Source: Pocillopora verrucosa (Eukaryota > Cnidaria > Anthozoa > Scleractinia > Pocilloporidae). Taken from it: 64,000 bases of DNA. The DNA lies in contig NC_089312.1 in the NCBI RefSeq assembly GCF_036669915.1, forward strand, positions 35,970,412 to 36,034,411, in the 5' to 3' direction. Below are positions 25,486 to 37,559 of this stretch, in pieces. The position numbers and the translations under genes were made by a program. Position 1 is the first letter of the stretch. Each line of letters starts with the position of its first letter. Under the pieces are notes generated by a model. The model was not told the DNA's origin, ran no database searches, and saw only the letters and a program-made list of their open reading frames with translations.

Positions 25486-28036
25486 TTACGTGCTTGCACT
25501 GTTAGACACGTATTCTGGCAGGAGGTATGGATATGGCAGAAAACCTTCCTTTACTCGCTTATCGTTGGCTTTGGTTATCTCTTGGCCTACATTCTTGAGT
25601 TCGTCGTGAAACTTTGCAACTACTTCTCTGCCTTTGTTACCTTCAATCTTTGTTGAATAATCGAGTAACTGATCGAGGTGAATTCCTGCCAGGTTAGAAC
25701 TTAGTTCGGCTATTTCCTGTCACGGTAGAAAAGGTTATGATAGGTAAGATGAGAAAAAAACTTATAAGCTGTCAAAAGGCGGGCTACTTTTATAACTGAA
25801 ATCAAATTATACCCACCGTGCGTAAGAGGTTATATTTGTCTAAATGAAACTCAGGAAAGCGAGTTTTATGAGGTCGAGCGGGCCAGTTTTGGGCCATTAT
25901 TCTCTAATTTAACCTTTTAATTTGTCTCCTCTGCGGTTATGAACGAGTAATGATGTCATCACACTCTGTCCGATGACATGGGATAGACGAAATTGCGACT
26001 TTTAGCCGCAATGTCGTCAATTCATCACTTTTTGAAATTGGTGGTCTCTTCATCGATAAGTACTTCTTGATGATCATTATTACCACAGATTGCCGTGCAG
26101 TGAGTCATAGGGAGCTTCAAAAAATCACTGCCACCTGTCCACATTGCGCACAAAGGTTTCGAAATGCTTATTGGAGGTAATGAAAAAATCGATGACCAGC
26201 TGGTAAATTAATGACGTTAGTAAAAGAGTGAGGCTTATCAGCTTTGGCGCATAATTAGCCAACAAATTGCTCTGAAAGCGAAACCTCTAAACTTTGCTCA
26301 CCGAATTGGAGCCCGTAATAATGTTACAATTTTTTACCCAAAGTCGATTATTACCAGTGCTACAGCTTTGTTTCCAAACATCAAATTGCTGAATTCGGTA
26401 TTGCTATTACTATCTGCAAACAGTCTGTGCGGTGCATTTGGTACAAAGCCACCGTACTCCAGTATAGGGTAGGTACTTGCCGCGTGGCCGCCAGTGAACG
26501 CCCAAAAAAGGGTGGTTAACACTTTTCTTAGGGCAGCTTTGGTTTTGATGCTGGCTGGGAATTTCTTTACCTTCAAAGAAAAAAGTGATGGTAAAAAAAA
26601 ATGTTCTACAGAACCAAATTGATGATAATTGAGAACTGATCGGAAAACCATAATAGTAGTTTGTAAGAAGAAATCCCTCTTTTCTAGGCTTGCTCAAAAA
26701 TAAAGATCGCGTTTCTGCATAAAGTGCCACAGCATATTTGTTACCTTGCCAAGTCCTGCAAAATCACCATGTGTACCATCAGCTGACAACTCATTTGCAA
26801 ACTCTTGAAGCTCGTTATCTGCTAACACCTGGTCGTCATCTTCGTACTGCCTACAAGATCCACACGAGAAACAGTGTGACGAGACAAAATGGAGCGATCA
26901 GGAAATTACTCTTTCTCCTTCATACATGATTTTTTCACCAGGCGAATTCACGGTACCTCGACATTGGAAAGTTGGGTATATGACTTTCTCATTGGTTCAG
27001 GAGGGAAAGTCCTGTTTCGAGAGAATTGACGCGACTTTCTCCTTTCTAAATTAAAAGTTGTTAAATCAGACTCTGTTACGTCTCGTGTGAGCATTTAAAA
27101 TAATTTTAGGTTGGCAGGTAATTTAGTGTTAACAACTGGGTTGAAAACGTAAATTAGCCACCGTAAAGGGTAAAAAAAGCTGACGTTTCGAGCGTTAGCC
27201 CTTTCGTCAGAGCGATTAGAGGAATTGTGGGTTGTGTGTGGATTTATATGTAGAAAATGGAGCTACGCCATTGGTGGGAATATTGTGACGAGAAAACAGG
27301 AATAGATTAGTTGAATGAAAAGCGCTCGTTGATTCCGTGGGGATTAAGGGTGCCGATTTGGAATATAAATTTTTGTTCTAGTGTTTTACGGCTTTCCGAA
27401 CTGCCTTGATGTAAGGAAAGGCCGCAAACTGCCATATGCTGTTTAGAATGATAAGGAAGATTAAAGTGTCTAGCGACTGGTTTGGATGCGTCCTTGTCAT
27501 TTCTTTCCACATCGCGAAGGTGTTCTCGGAATCGGTAACCCAGTCGTCTTCCTGTTTCGCCGATGTATAACTTATTGCAATAAGTGCAAGTTATGAAGTA
27601 AATAAGATTGGCGGAGGTACGCGTAAAGTGATCAATGATCTTAATGGATCTTTTGGGTCCCGATATTTTCTCTACGTTATGAATGAAAGGACAAGTTTTG
27701 CATCGTGAGCGAGCGCATTTAAAAGTTCCAGATTGGTCATTGGTTTGAAATGAACTCCTGACTTTCACTTACTGACCCACTCACTTCACTGACGGCACCC
27801 TTAATCCCCACGGAATCAACGAGCGCTTTTCATTCAACTAATCTATTCCTGTTTTCTCGTCACCATATTCCCACCAATGGCGTAGCTCCACTTTCTACAT
27901 ATAAATCCACACACAACCCACAATTCCTCTAATCGCTCTGACGAAGGGCTAAGGCTCGAAACGTCAGCTTTTTTACCCTTTACGGTGGCTAATTTACGTT
28001 TTCAACTCAGTTGTTAACACTAAATTACCTGCTATA

Positions 28037-28081
<45 letters not shown>

Positions 28082-28687
28082 TTTATTCATTTGTAATTTT
28101 AGGTTGGTTTCCATCTTCGAGAGGTAGTGGTGCCTGCTTGAAAATCATACGCAATACAGGGAATGTCTTCTTGTGGAGCGTATTCCACCTAATTTACTTA
28201 AAAGTAAGGAAAGGAGTGCATATTCACTTACGCGTCAATGTAGGCGTCAACAAATTCACTAAGTTTTTGATACAAAATCTTTCCGTCATCTCTGTACGGA
28301 TAATATGGAAGCTTCTCTACGTCATCGACTCCTCGTTTCTGTTAGAAGAAAAAAAGGAAGTCAATTTTAGATTTAGGAAAACTTGTAGGAAAAAGGTTTA
28401 ACGGTTAACCTTTTTCATGACTAACGGTAAAAACATGACAGGTTATACGCCTGTCGGCTAAATTTTTTGGTTGTTTCGTTGCGAAACGCTCTGACGAAGG
28501 GCTAACGCTCAAAACGTTAGCTTTGAAACTCCTTACGATGGCCAATTTACATTATCAACTTAGTTGATAAAACCAGATTATCTTGTAGCGCCCGAAACAT
28601 CAGCTTAGAAATTCTAGACGGTGGTCAATTTACATTTTCAACTCAGCTAATATGACCAAACTATCTTTTTATACCCCCCCCCCCCTT

Positions 28688-28718
<31 letters not shown>

Positions 28719-31700
28719 GCTTACCCACTTTTATCTATGTAAAGGTTGTTTATAGACAGCTCTACCGGCCGGAAGAAAGACATATTTTTGATACAAAACT
28801 GAGCTCTGTTAATAAAATTACTCAGCCTTAGACTTCATCATACTTTCAGATTTTATGGTGAACATTTGTTTCAAGGGTAGTCAGATTTAAGCTTGCAGCA
28901 GATCTCTACAATCCAAGTAATAAATTTTCGTTTTCTAGTGGAAATATACTTTGTCATGACCTTGCAAAACGTGGCAATATGCTCAAGAAAACGAATGCAT
29001 ATTTTAGTGGCATGCACCAAACTAACCTTGAGGTCTTCTAGTAAATCTAAGTCATCAAAAGTCATTCGTTCGTATTCTTTGTTTACAATTTCAAGAGCAC
29101 TAGAATAGTCAACACTTAGAACCTTGTATATTGGACCACTTCTTCCTGTTGTAGGAAAAATGCATAGATACCGTCATAAATAAAACTATCAAGCGTGCGA
29201 AAGGCTGATAGTGTAAAATGGATTATATCCATATCCCCCATATGTGACAGCCCCATGTTGGCACGGTAATCCTAATTATCAACGGTAGTTAGTGAATCAA
29301 TCATCAATCCTTCAATATATAGATCATGAAATCGATGCATCACAGAATTTATAAATCAGTCAATCAATCAATCAATGAGCCAATAAGTGGATGAAAGAAT
29401 GAATTAGTAAATAAATGGATATGAATTGAACTATGAACTAAAGACGACAACATTAAAACGATGTTTTTGAAGCTACAATATTTTGGGTTTTTGTTTAGGG
29501 GAAAATATGAAGTTGATTAAAATTTGAATGATGAAGAAAAATAATAATAATGCCGATAACACAATGAAGATTGAATATGGTTTTTACATCATTTCCAAAA
29601 GGTTCATGTTTGATTTTAATTGGGTAACACTCTTACCAAACAGTTTGATTTCAAACAGCTTATTGGTCTCCAAAGCAGCTCGACAGTGCTGTCGCACAAC
29701 CTGATAGATAGGATGGTACTCTGAGAAGTATTTCTCAACCAAAGTACACGGCGCATCGAGATACAAATGAACCTTGAGTCGCTTCCTTATGAGATGCAAG
29801 GAATTGTAATCTGCTCTTTGTACAAATGACTTAGCTAAGAACCAGTCCTTTCCGTAAATTGGAGTGTAAACTTTCGCCTCTGGCTTCGAGTCCATTTGAA
29901 TAGCCACGGGATTTAGGCGCTTTATTCCAAGCTCGTCTTTTGTGACGACGAAGAAAGCAATCGGTGAAGTCATTTGTAAAACAGTATGGTTGAATTTAAC
30001 GTCACGTAAAAGTGCCTCGGGCATTTTAACTCCGTCTAGTTCTGGGTAAATGTTAACGTAAACATCACCATTGTCTATAGCCTATTGGAGATAAAAGAAC
30101 ACCCATCAATGGCACTATTCGGTAACTTGCTTGACTTGAAAGTTTACCAGAAACTCAGCTGGGTATCGCATGTACTGGAAACCAAAAAGAGCTTTGCTAA
30201 AAAACTGAACTTAGTCAGTTGGCCAGTGATGCAGTGAGTTTCATAGTTTGTTTGCAAATCAGTTAGTCAGCCTTCATTCGGCTATGGTGTCAGTCAGACA
30301 GTCGGTCAAACAGTCCTTCAGTCAGTCAGTCAATGGTTCAATTGGTCAGTTCATTTGATCAAGTACGGTTGTTTTGTACCTTCACATTTCTTACCTGCTC
30401 TAGAGAATCTTGGTTGTCAAGAGCTGCTTTTAACATCGACTCCCAGTCAAAATCTTTATTCAGTTTCTCTTCAAAAAGAGACTTCCATTCGACGCCGTTA
30501 CCCCCTGATGATGAGAAAACAATTGGAAAGAATTTTCATTAACGTGTAGATGTGCTCATGTCCACTAGTAAAGTCGCATGAGCATGAAAAGCCTAATATT
30601 ATTTAAAAGCCCATGTTATTTTCATATCATTGTGAGTTTTCACTCCCCGGGGCATGTTCCTGTGTGGATCCAGGATGGAAGGGCTAAAGCTTATGGAAGG
30701 TACCTCCAATAATGGTGAAACACTAATTTAGATTTGGTTTATCAATGCGGACAGCCTTGCATGTAATAGCTAATTTGGAAGTTTCACAATTGTAAATTAA
30801 AAGAAGGTAAATCGAAGGGACTTCCGGTCGAAGGAAGTTGATAAATTTAGCAACGTTTGTTTGTTTGTTTATCTCTCAGGCCAGCATAACTGCAGCACGA
30901 TGTCTCAGTCATCGCAAGCATGTTTAGCCGAATAAATATCATAAACCAGTGAAGTAATTTACCTTTTTCATTTGTTACTCGCCAAAGTTGAAATGGATTA
31001 GCGCCTGCAACCCGCTGATCTGCAAAGCAGCGATCTTTAAAGAAATTTTCTTCAATAGCCGGCACAAGTTTCAAAGAGCTCATAGCACTTCGTTTCTACA
31101 CAGGACATGAAACGAAAGCCATAATGATTAAACTAGAAAGTGAAATGAATTAAAGGTTATTCCTGTGTTATCTTGCCTTCTATAAGGAGATAGCACTACA
31201 AGAGTTGAGCCATATTAAGATTCATTGATTGTCGAATTATGTCACTGGAGTTCTTCTTGTTTTCTCTTTTGTTTCTCGCTGCATTTGTCGTAATACTTGT
31301 CTGTCTTATTTTGCGATCAAAGTGGGCAATATGTGAGCCCTCTAAGGAAGGCAAGCATGGCATAAATCTGGATCAGCAACCCGCCTAAGTATTACAATGT
31401 CTTACCCTGTGTTCTTTGTAGAACGTCAGAAATACGATGGCAAAATCAATAAGCGTCGGCGTTTGGTGAAATCGAGGATCTTTTAACGTAAAGTGCGACT
31501 CCAGATCTCTATTGACATCTGCGTTATCGGTCATCTTCATGTACCATTCAATTGTGAAAGGATCTGTAGACGCGCTTTGTACAAAGCTCGCTGCTCCTTT
31601 CTTGGAAAGAGTAGGTACCAAAAGGTGCTCTGATCTGCTTAAGGAATTTAACATCTAATTACAAAATAATTCTAACACTAATAATGAAGAATCATTCTTC

Positions 31701-34287
31701 CATTTTCAGCCAAATGATAAGGTTGGTTCAAATAAAATTTATTCGTAGATGAATGAGGAAAAAATAAAAATAAATTTCGCTCCCTTAGCAAAGCGTGCAA
31801 GAGAGTAGGCGTCTTAAATTAATTCACAACAACTCATTTGGAACTGGGTTAATAAGGAAATTTCTTTAACCTCCAGCGCTTTGGGCCACGGTTAGGGATT
31901 AAAGTCAGAACAGGAGTGTTGCTCTCATTCTCTTGATGACTTACTTGGAATAGTCACTGTCTTTATCCGAGGTCAATCTAATCAAAGTTTTCTTGATTTG
32001 TCGGCTGAGTTCTCGTTTCACGACACAATGAGGAGACGAAAATTGTGGCAGAGATATTCGGCATTGTAGCTCTGTCGATTATGGAGAGAAAAATAGCAGT
32101 TAATTTGAAAGCAACGTCATTTTAATTCATTTTATAATTATTGATTTTAAGGGCTTGTACCTTTAAATCTCTCATCCACCTGTCAACCTAAATTCAGTTG
32201 ATAATGTAAATTGGCCACCTTTAGGCGTTAGTCCTTGTCAGAGCGAAGGGCGCTCACTCACTCGCTTGAAATTCTTAAGGGTGGCCAATTTACGTTATCA
32301 ACTCAGTTGATAATACCAAATTACCTCGTTATACTCTCCCACTGAAGCACCACCACAGTTTCTTTGGAAACTTACCCCCTTTATTCAGTTTGTATAGGAC
32401 GTTTGTCTCGTGTGAACGCAGTATAACCCTTTCACTCCCAAGATCTCACATTACTAATTATCCTTACTGTCTGCCATACGATTTGCACGACATAAGCTCA
32501 GAGAAATAGGTATCGGTTCAACTAATAATCTCTTAATTGATATTTTTCTCGATTCTCATTAATTGCCTACTTGATATTGTTTTGATGTAATGCGGAGAAA
32601 TTCTGTCTTGGTCTGTCGTGGGAGTTAAGGGATATTTACCTGGCTCACGATTAAATTCTATTTAGCTCAGTGGTATGTGTTCTGCGGCATTTGTCATAAC
32701 CTACGTGTCTTGTAATAATGGTTGCGGCATTTTGTAATAACTTGCGCATTATGTAATAGGTACTGCAGCATTTTGTAATAAAGGCGACCTACGTATTTTG
32801 TAATGTTGCAGGATTTTGTAATGCCGCCGCAGTTTGTCGGTCTAAACAATTTTTAACAACCCCTTGACGTTAATTGTAATAATATCAACTTTGTCACAAA
32901 AACATACAAACAAGTTAGGAAAAATGGTATGACTAGCATAATATAAACAGTGAAACGAATGTGTGAATTTATGCTGCCATGTGTTTGTTAAACTAACCGT
33001 TGCATGTTATCCCACCAAAATCTTCTTCACATTCACATTTGTATCCATCAATAAGATCGTAGTTAACAACACAGGTGCCTCCGTTTTGGCACGGGTTTGG
33101 CTCACACTTGTCATCGTTAGTTTTTGTCTCAGGTGAGTCTTTTTCGCCGCTTCCCGGAAATTCCCCACTAAAGCTGTCATCTTGCAATAAAGATAAAGGG
33201 CTTGCTTTGAACAACTAAAAGTCACTGGAAGATACTAGTTCACATGTTGCGAACCAAACAATCATTACTGCTGATGTTTGCGGTACCAATTAATACTCCT
33301 GGATGAATGGAGGCACTATCAGGGTAAAGCACATTTCCTTAGAGCACAGAACAATGACCGAGCCAATGGTCAAACCAACACCGCTCGACCTTAAGTCCAT
33401 CGTGGTGATCTCTAAACCATCTCTTCTCCCACCAGGTAACTAACAACTCAAATTTTTTCAGGAAATGTTTGCCCGTATAAACTAAACTCGACTATAAAGC
33501 GCTTACAAATGATAAAAAAGATATAGGGAGACAAATGTTTCAAGTAAAAGAACTTCTCGACGACATTCCTGAATTCAGGACTCCAGCAGATGGATCTAAG
33601 CAACAGCTCCTTACTCCGATCTCCGCTTCACGAGTGCGGACGTCATAGCAGAGGGGAACGTCGATTTTGTTGGAAGGTACTTTGTATGTAACTCCGGTCT
33701 TTGGCCACCTAATAGTTTTGTTCTGTGGATCATAGTATTTTCTCAAGCAGCTCCAAATGGGCTTAATTACCTCTTACATATTTTCTCTGCCCGTAGTTAT
33801 AAGATCAGGGGAGTACTTGTACGTCTTCTTCAATTGTACTATAAATTTCTCCGACAAATGGTTCGTTCAACAAAAACTATCTAAACATATTACCAACAAG
33901 AAATTATTAACGTCCTCACTTTGCCATCGAATGAATGCTTATCAACTCGTTGCTAAGTAAGTCTGAAGTTTACTCTAAATGGATGTAAGATGGTTAGAGA
34001 TAAGGCTTTCAGCCACACAAATCTTATTTCAGGACCTAAACTGCAAGAAAATATTCATGGTGTTTTAAATAATATAACTTTCTATCAATCATGAATATGA
34101 GGTTACATTCTGGAAGATTTATCTATAGAGGGAATAAACAACTTGGACAAAGCTTAGTAATTACAAAACGATATAGCTTTGACAAAAATAATACTTTTCT
34201 TGTCTGTGTTTCCCGTGGTGTAAACCCACCTGCCTTGATGCTATGACAGAGAACAATGACAACCACAAGAACAACCGGTGCCTTCAT
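25486..34287 (-). CDS. Secreted EGF-lipoxygenase fusion with degenerate iron site
   Basis: Twelve exons join in phase into 687 codons: 34230-34287, 32998-33180, 31945-32071, 31406-31634, 30963-31095, 30395-30504, 29637-30081, 29027-29145, 28232-28338, 26745-26850, 26355-26570 and 25486-25716. Residues 1-19 are a signal peptide. Residues 45-79 are one EGF domain with six Cys (45, 50, 56, 68, 70, 79). The rest follows the animal lipoxygenase catalytic domain: FADQRVAGANPF, DWFLAKSFVQRAD, RGVDDVEKLPYYPYRDDG, FPASIKT, GGHAAS, VPNAPH. No PLAT domain is visible. The iron ligands expected at the HxxxxH pair are H376 and R381. The later pair is H568 and T572, and the C-terminal residue is Thr687 instead of Ile. 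Three of five ligands are therefore lost and catalysis is doubtful. Secretion with an EGF module suggests an extracellular binding role. Fold assignment is strong; function is inferred. Confidence 0.9.
27177..27216 (-). ncRNA. Hammerhead-like core in the left arm, opposite strand
   Basis: The complement of this stretch repeats the core of 27934-27970 (CTGACGA, hairpin, GAAACGTC) because the arms are inverted copies. It has one extra A before the hairpin. Activity is untested. Confidence 0.4.
27307..27768 (-). CDS. GIY-YIG endonuclease domain of a Penelope-like element (truncated)
   Basis: The 153-residue frame contains a zinc-finger-like Cys set (CARSRCKTCPF), then NLIYFITCTYCNKLYIGETG, RLGYRFREHL and a downstream HFNLPYH. 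This order (CCHH-type linker followed by GIY-YIG with Arg and His) is typical of the Penelope endonuclease. Upstream reverse transcriptase sequence is missing, so this is the 3' end of the polyprotein only. The C-terminal residues are encoded inside the left inverted arm. It is not a host gene. Confidence 0.85.
   Translation of the reverse strand: MKVRSSFQTNDQSGTFKCARSRCKTCPFIHNVEKISGPKRSIKIIDHFTRTSANLIYFITCTYCNKLYIGETGRRLGYRFREHLRDVERNDKDASKPVARHFNLPYHSKQHMAVCGLSLHQGSSESRKTLEQKFIFQIGTLNPHGINERFSFN
27934..27970 (+). ncRNA. Hammerhead-like ribozyme core in the right arm of the Penelope-like element
   Basis: CTGACGA (27938-27944) is followed by a short hairpin (GGGC/GCTC), then GAAA (27958-27961) and ACGTC. 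A GCT/AGC stem brackets the core. This matches the hammerhead consensus CUGANGA...GAAA...NUH. The stem III segment ACGU is self-complementary, which would favour cleavage as a dimer. An extra A after CUGACGA is a departure from the consensus. Hammerheads are known in Penelope-like elements; activity here is inferred. Confidence 0.5.
28478..28745. mobile_element. Penelope-like terminal copies, degenerate
   Basis: Contains CTCTGACGAAGGGCTAACGC, GGCCAATTTACATTATCAAC, a second partial copy, a poly-C tract and then the common tail CCACCGACGCAGCACCACAG. The hammerhead core is damaged (CAAAA instead of GAAA). It lies in an intron of the lipoxygenase-like gene. Confidence 0.65.
32187..32400. mobile_element. 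Miniature Penelope-like terminal element
   Basis: Two inverted half-copies of the terminal sequence (TCAGTTGATAATGTAAATTG and its complement) flank a decayed hammerhead region. The common tail with GCACCACCACAGTTTCTTTG follows. There is no coding capacity. It sits in an intron of the lipoxygenase-like gene. Confidence 0.65.
32678..32840. repeat. Degenerate tandem repeat of GCATTTTGTAATA-type units
   Basis: About six imperfect units containing the motif TTTTGTAATA occur at intervals of roughly 20-30 bp. It is non-coding and lies in the intron following the EGF exon. Confidence 0.55.
33540..33772 (-). CDS. Orphan or alternative terminal exon with a Cys-containing domain
   Basis: This frame lies between the signal-peptide exon (34230-34287) and the EGF exon (32998-33180) of the lipoxygenase-like gene. 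An AG at 33773-33774 gives the right phase to follow the signal peptide exon, and the frame ends at a TGA at 33540. The product would be a secreted protein of about 97 residues with SCLRKYYDPQNK, a central VPLCYDV and RSCCLD. The acceptor has a poor pyrimidine tract and I recognise no family. It could be an alternative short isoform or a chance frame. Confidence 0.35.
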
Positions 34288-37200
34288 GACCAAACCACAC
34301 GTCCGAGATCTACAAAAATGCCGGATTATAACACACATTCTTAAACAAATAACATCGTCTATAAAAAGATAGATTTATACAAATCTACACCTGACAAAGT
34401 CGGCTTTGGTTAGATAGAATATTAACAGTTCATTGTCTGAAAATCTTATTGGAATCGCTTCATGGCACTTTACCGTCGACATTTTCTATATCTACAGCCT
34501 TGTAATCACTTAATGTTACACCCTGAAGGGAAGACAGCGACGAACCTTTAACTCAAGCAAAAAAAAATGTATTTTCCTGTGAATAAATGTCCCGGCAAAG
34601 TCGCGGTGGTATTGTAACTGATCGGCCCTATGCTCTTGACAAACGGAAGTGATGTCTAACTTGTTAATGTTTTATTAACTTCGTCAACTGTGCCTAGGTA
34701 TTTGACTGATTCTGAACAATGGATCACCATGTATCTTATGATGTTTTTCAATTAAATCAAAGAGCCGTGGAAATAATAATATCAATTTGAATGTATCTTG
34801 AATTCTCCTTCAAAACGGCTTCATCGATTCAAGTTTAGCAAATTTAGTGAACTTGGGGCTGGCAGCTTAGTAATTGCTTTGGTCTCCTTTTTTTTTTAAG
34901 ATTTACTCCCACGATAACAGTTGGAAAAATTTTAATCTGTTGTAAAGAGTGCTTAAAAATAAAGGTTAGAAAGAAGGTAAACGCTGCTAAAGATGATAAT
35001 TAGAAAATTATTGAATAAAAAATGTGTACAACGAATGTTTGTCACCTCAAAAGTTTTAGCCAACATTGACAACATCGAGCCCAATGTGGAAAGTTTATGT
35101 TTTAAAAACTAAGCGGCAAGCCAAGTGCATCGTGAATGCACCTGTCAAAATATCCGTTACGTCATGTGACCTGTTTCATCCAGTAACAGACGCACCCTTA
35201 AAAGGAGTTGATTAAAAGTCATTACGAAGAAGCTTTCTTAGAAAAAGCAATGATTTAATATGACCTACATTCTTTTTTCTCCATTTTGGGGCTGAAAATG
35301 TTTGTCTTATCCATTTATATATTGAATAGCCGATTCCTGAAATTCATGAAAAAAGGGAAAAAGAGCCTTGATTATGTCATCCTGTAAATTTCAGATCAAT
35401 CACTCTACAGCTCCCTTTGAAACAAAAATTAATGTCAATGAAACAGTGAATTGATTCTCTGACACGTTCCCTGAGATATGAAAAGATTTTGCTGATAGCA
35501 CTCAGCGTGACAAAACGGATTACCAGTAGCCCTGATGCCTCTACTACCCTGAGCAGCGGAAAAGAAACTTGCAGATCACGAAGTGCACAGATGCCTGCTA
35601 AACAAACAAGTGTTTAACACATCCCTACAAAAGTAGGTTCCTTTCTGTGAGCTCTGCAAAGAAAAGAGCAGTGCGCAGAGCGGGGGAAGACACCATCGTT
35701 AACTTCTGGAGTCGAATCAAAGCAAAGCAAATTTTGCAATCAAATGGCAGCAAGGACCGCTAATATTATTGAATTTACTTTTTAGCAAAAAATGTAGGCA
35801 TGATGTGATTTCTCACTATTAAATTGCTCTTATCTACTAGAAGATAAAGAAGATAGACAAAGAAATTCGAAACATGTTTCCCGATGTTGAAACACAAAAT
35901 TAATGTATAAGATCGTAGACGAGTAAGAATGGTGAGGAAACAAAAAATATTTCTGAAAATCATCCCTTTTCCATGTTGCTTAACTGCTAGTAACAAGTTG
36001 TTCTGTGCGTCTGTTTTTTTTAAATTTCAATCTAGATTTCAAAGAAATCAATTTTCATGTGGTTCTTACGTGCCACCACGTATGATAAGACGCATTTTTT
36101 TTGTCAAGATTACCCTGCTAACAATCAGAATTGCCTTGTTAGAAGAATGATCCCATTCCTGAAAGGCAAACAATTTCATATCGACATTTCTTCTCTAAAT
36201 ACAGCAACCTGGAATGTAATCGGCAATTTGAAATCGACTCTTTATGACGATATAAAAAGAAAAAAGAAAAATTAGATTTTTGTGAAATTGTCAATCAGTT
36301 ATTGAGGATAAAAATCCCCAACAATGAATGTTGTTCGCCGCTCTCAAATTCTAAGAACTGGCACGAAATTTGAGAATTTCAATGGTAAGCGGTAAAGCGC
36401 GTCTAAAATGATAAGCAGGGGGGGGGGGGGGGAGGGGAGTGATGCATTCCAAAACAAGCCACAATGGACGTGATCTATCATACAAGTTCATATCAATCTG
36501 TTGTATGTTCAAACCATGGTCACAGTTGCAATCATGAACCGACATACACTCACCCAGCATGAAAAGCATTAGTAATTATTGCTGTGGGAGCTAGGAGCTC
36601 CGGTCAAAAGCAAAGCTGATTATTTTGTGAACTGGTTGAAAATCAAATATTTTTAACAATTTCTGGGAGAGTCGAAGGACTAATTTCTACCAATCAACCC
36701 ATGGACAATAGCGGCTGAAGCCTGAGCCTGATGTGTAAGGGGGGTAGGGTTGGGGTTGCATGGCACTTTTATGATGACTCAGTTTTCTAGACATTGGCTT
36801 AAAAATTGTCTTTTAAAACCTTCTAGAAAGTAGTGGAAACAGGTTTTTTTGTACCTCTTCCGTGCAGGTAGAATACTGTTCACTAAACTCCAATGCTTTT
36901 TTGAATTGAAATTTAACTTCAAAAACAACACTACTTCTTTAGTGACCAAAGTAACGCTAATAAAAATATTTTATTAATTCCTCCCCAAGAAAAGTTGTCT
37001 ACAAATAAAAGATTTCCTTTACAGTTTCTATCCCTCTTTTGCTTGCAAAAATTAGTTTGCGTTCATACACCATACATTTTCTCGGTACCTCACACGCTCT
37101 GTAGTTGTGTTTACATTTTTAGATAAACTTTTTAGTGTTCACTGAGCCAAAGATGGCTTTTATCTTAGATCGTGAAAACCAACAGACCCTTGAATCAGTG

Positions 37201-37559
37201 AACAATCTCATCAGAATACGTAAGCCCTGTTTCATGTCATAATTCTTAGCACACGGATTGAAAATCTTTTCGTAAAGTTTACTTTTTTTCTTCCATGGGA
37301 TTAATTGAGTGATTTTCTTGGAAAATAATTTGGTCAAGGTTGCTCAAGAAGCGAGCCGATGAGTTTGAATTTAATTGTGGTAAACCTTCAGTGATGATGT
37401 CATATGTTGTTAAACTCAGTGCAGGTTACCAGTCACAGGTAATCTGGGTCACCCAATTGCGTACCAATACACCTTGTTGTTTGCTCAAGAATTCCTGCTC
37501 CAGCCAAACACATATTGGTTTTTGGATTTTACTTTGGCAACGTTAACTTTCGGGGCAGT
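34288..37559. other. Intergenic region between divergent secreted-protein genes
   Basis: These 3.3 kb separate the starts of the lipoxygenase-like gene (minus) and the small secreted peptide gene (plus). They include a poly-G tract at about 36418-36437. I see no supported exon; reading frames at 35775-36275 lack features. Confidence 0.45.

Larger units (their letters stand above)
27101..28107 (-). mobile_element. Penelope-like retroelement remnant with target site duplication
   Basis: The element (27115-28093) lies in an intron of the lipoxygenase-like gene, between exons 28232-28338 and 26745-26850. It is flanked by a perfect 14-bp direct repeat TAATTTTAGGTTGG at 27101-27114 and 28094-28107. 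Inside are two long inverted arms (about 27117-27345 and 27786-28030) surrounding a GIY-YIG endonuclease frame on the minus strand. There is no reverse transcriptase, so the copy is 5'-truncated and the inverted arm presumably formed at integration, as is usual in Penelope-like elements. The intact duplication argues for a fairly recent insertion. Confidence 0.85.
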
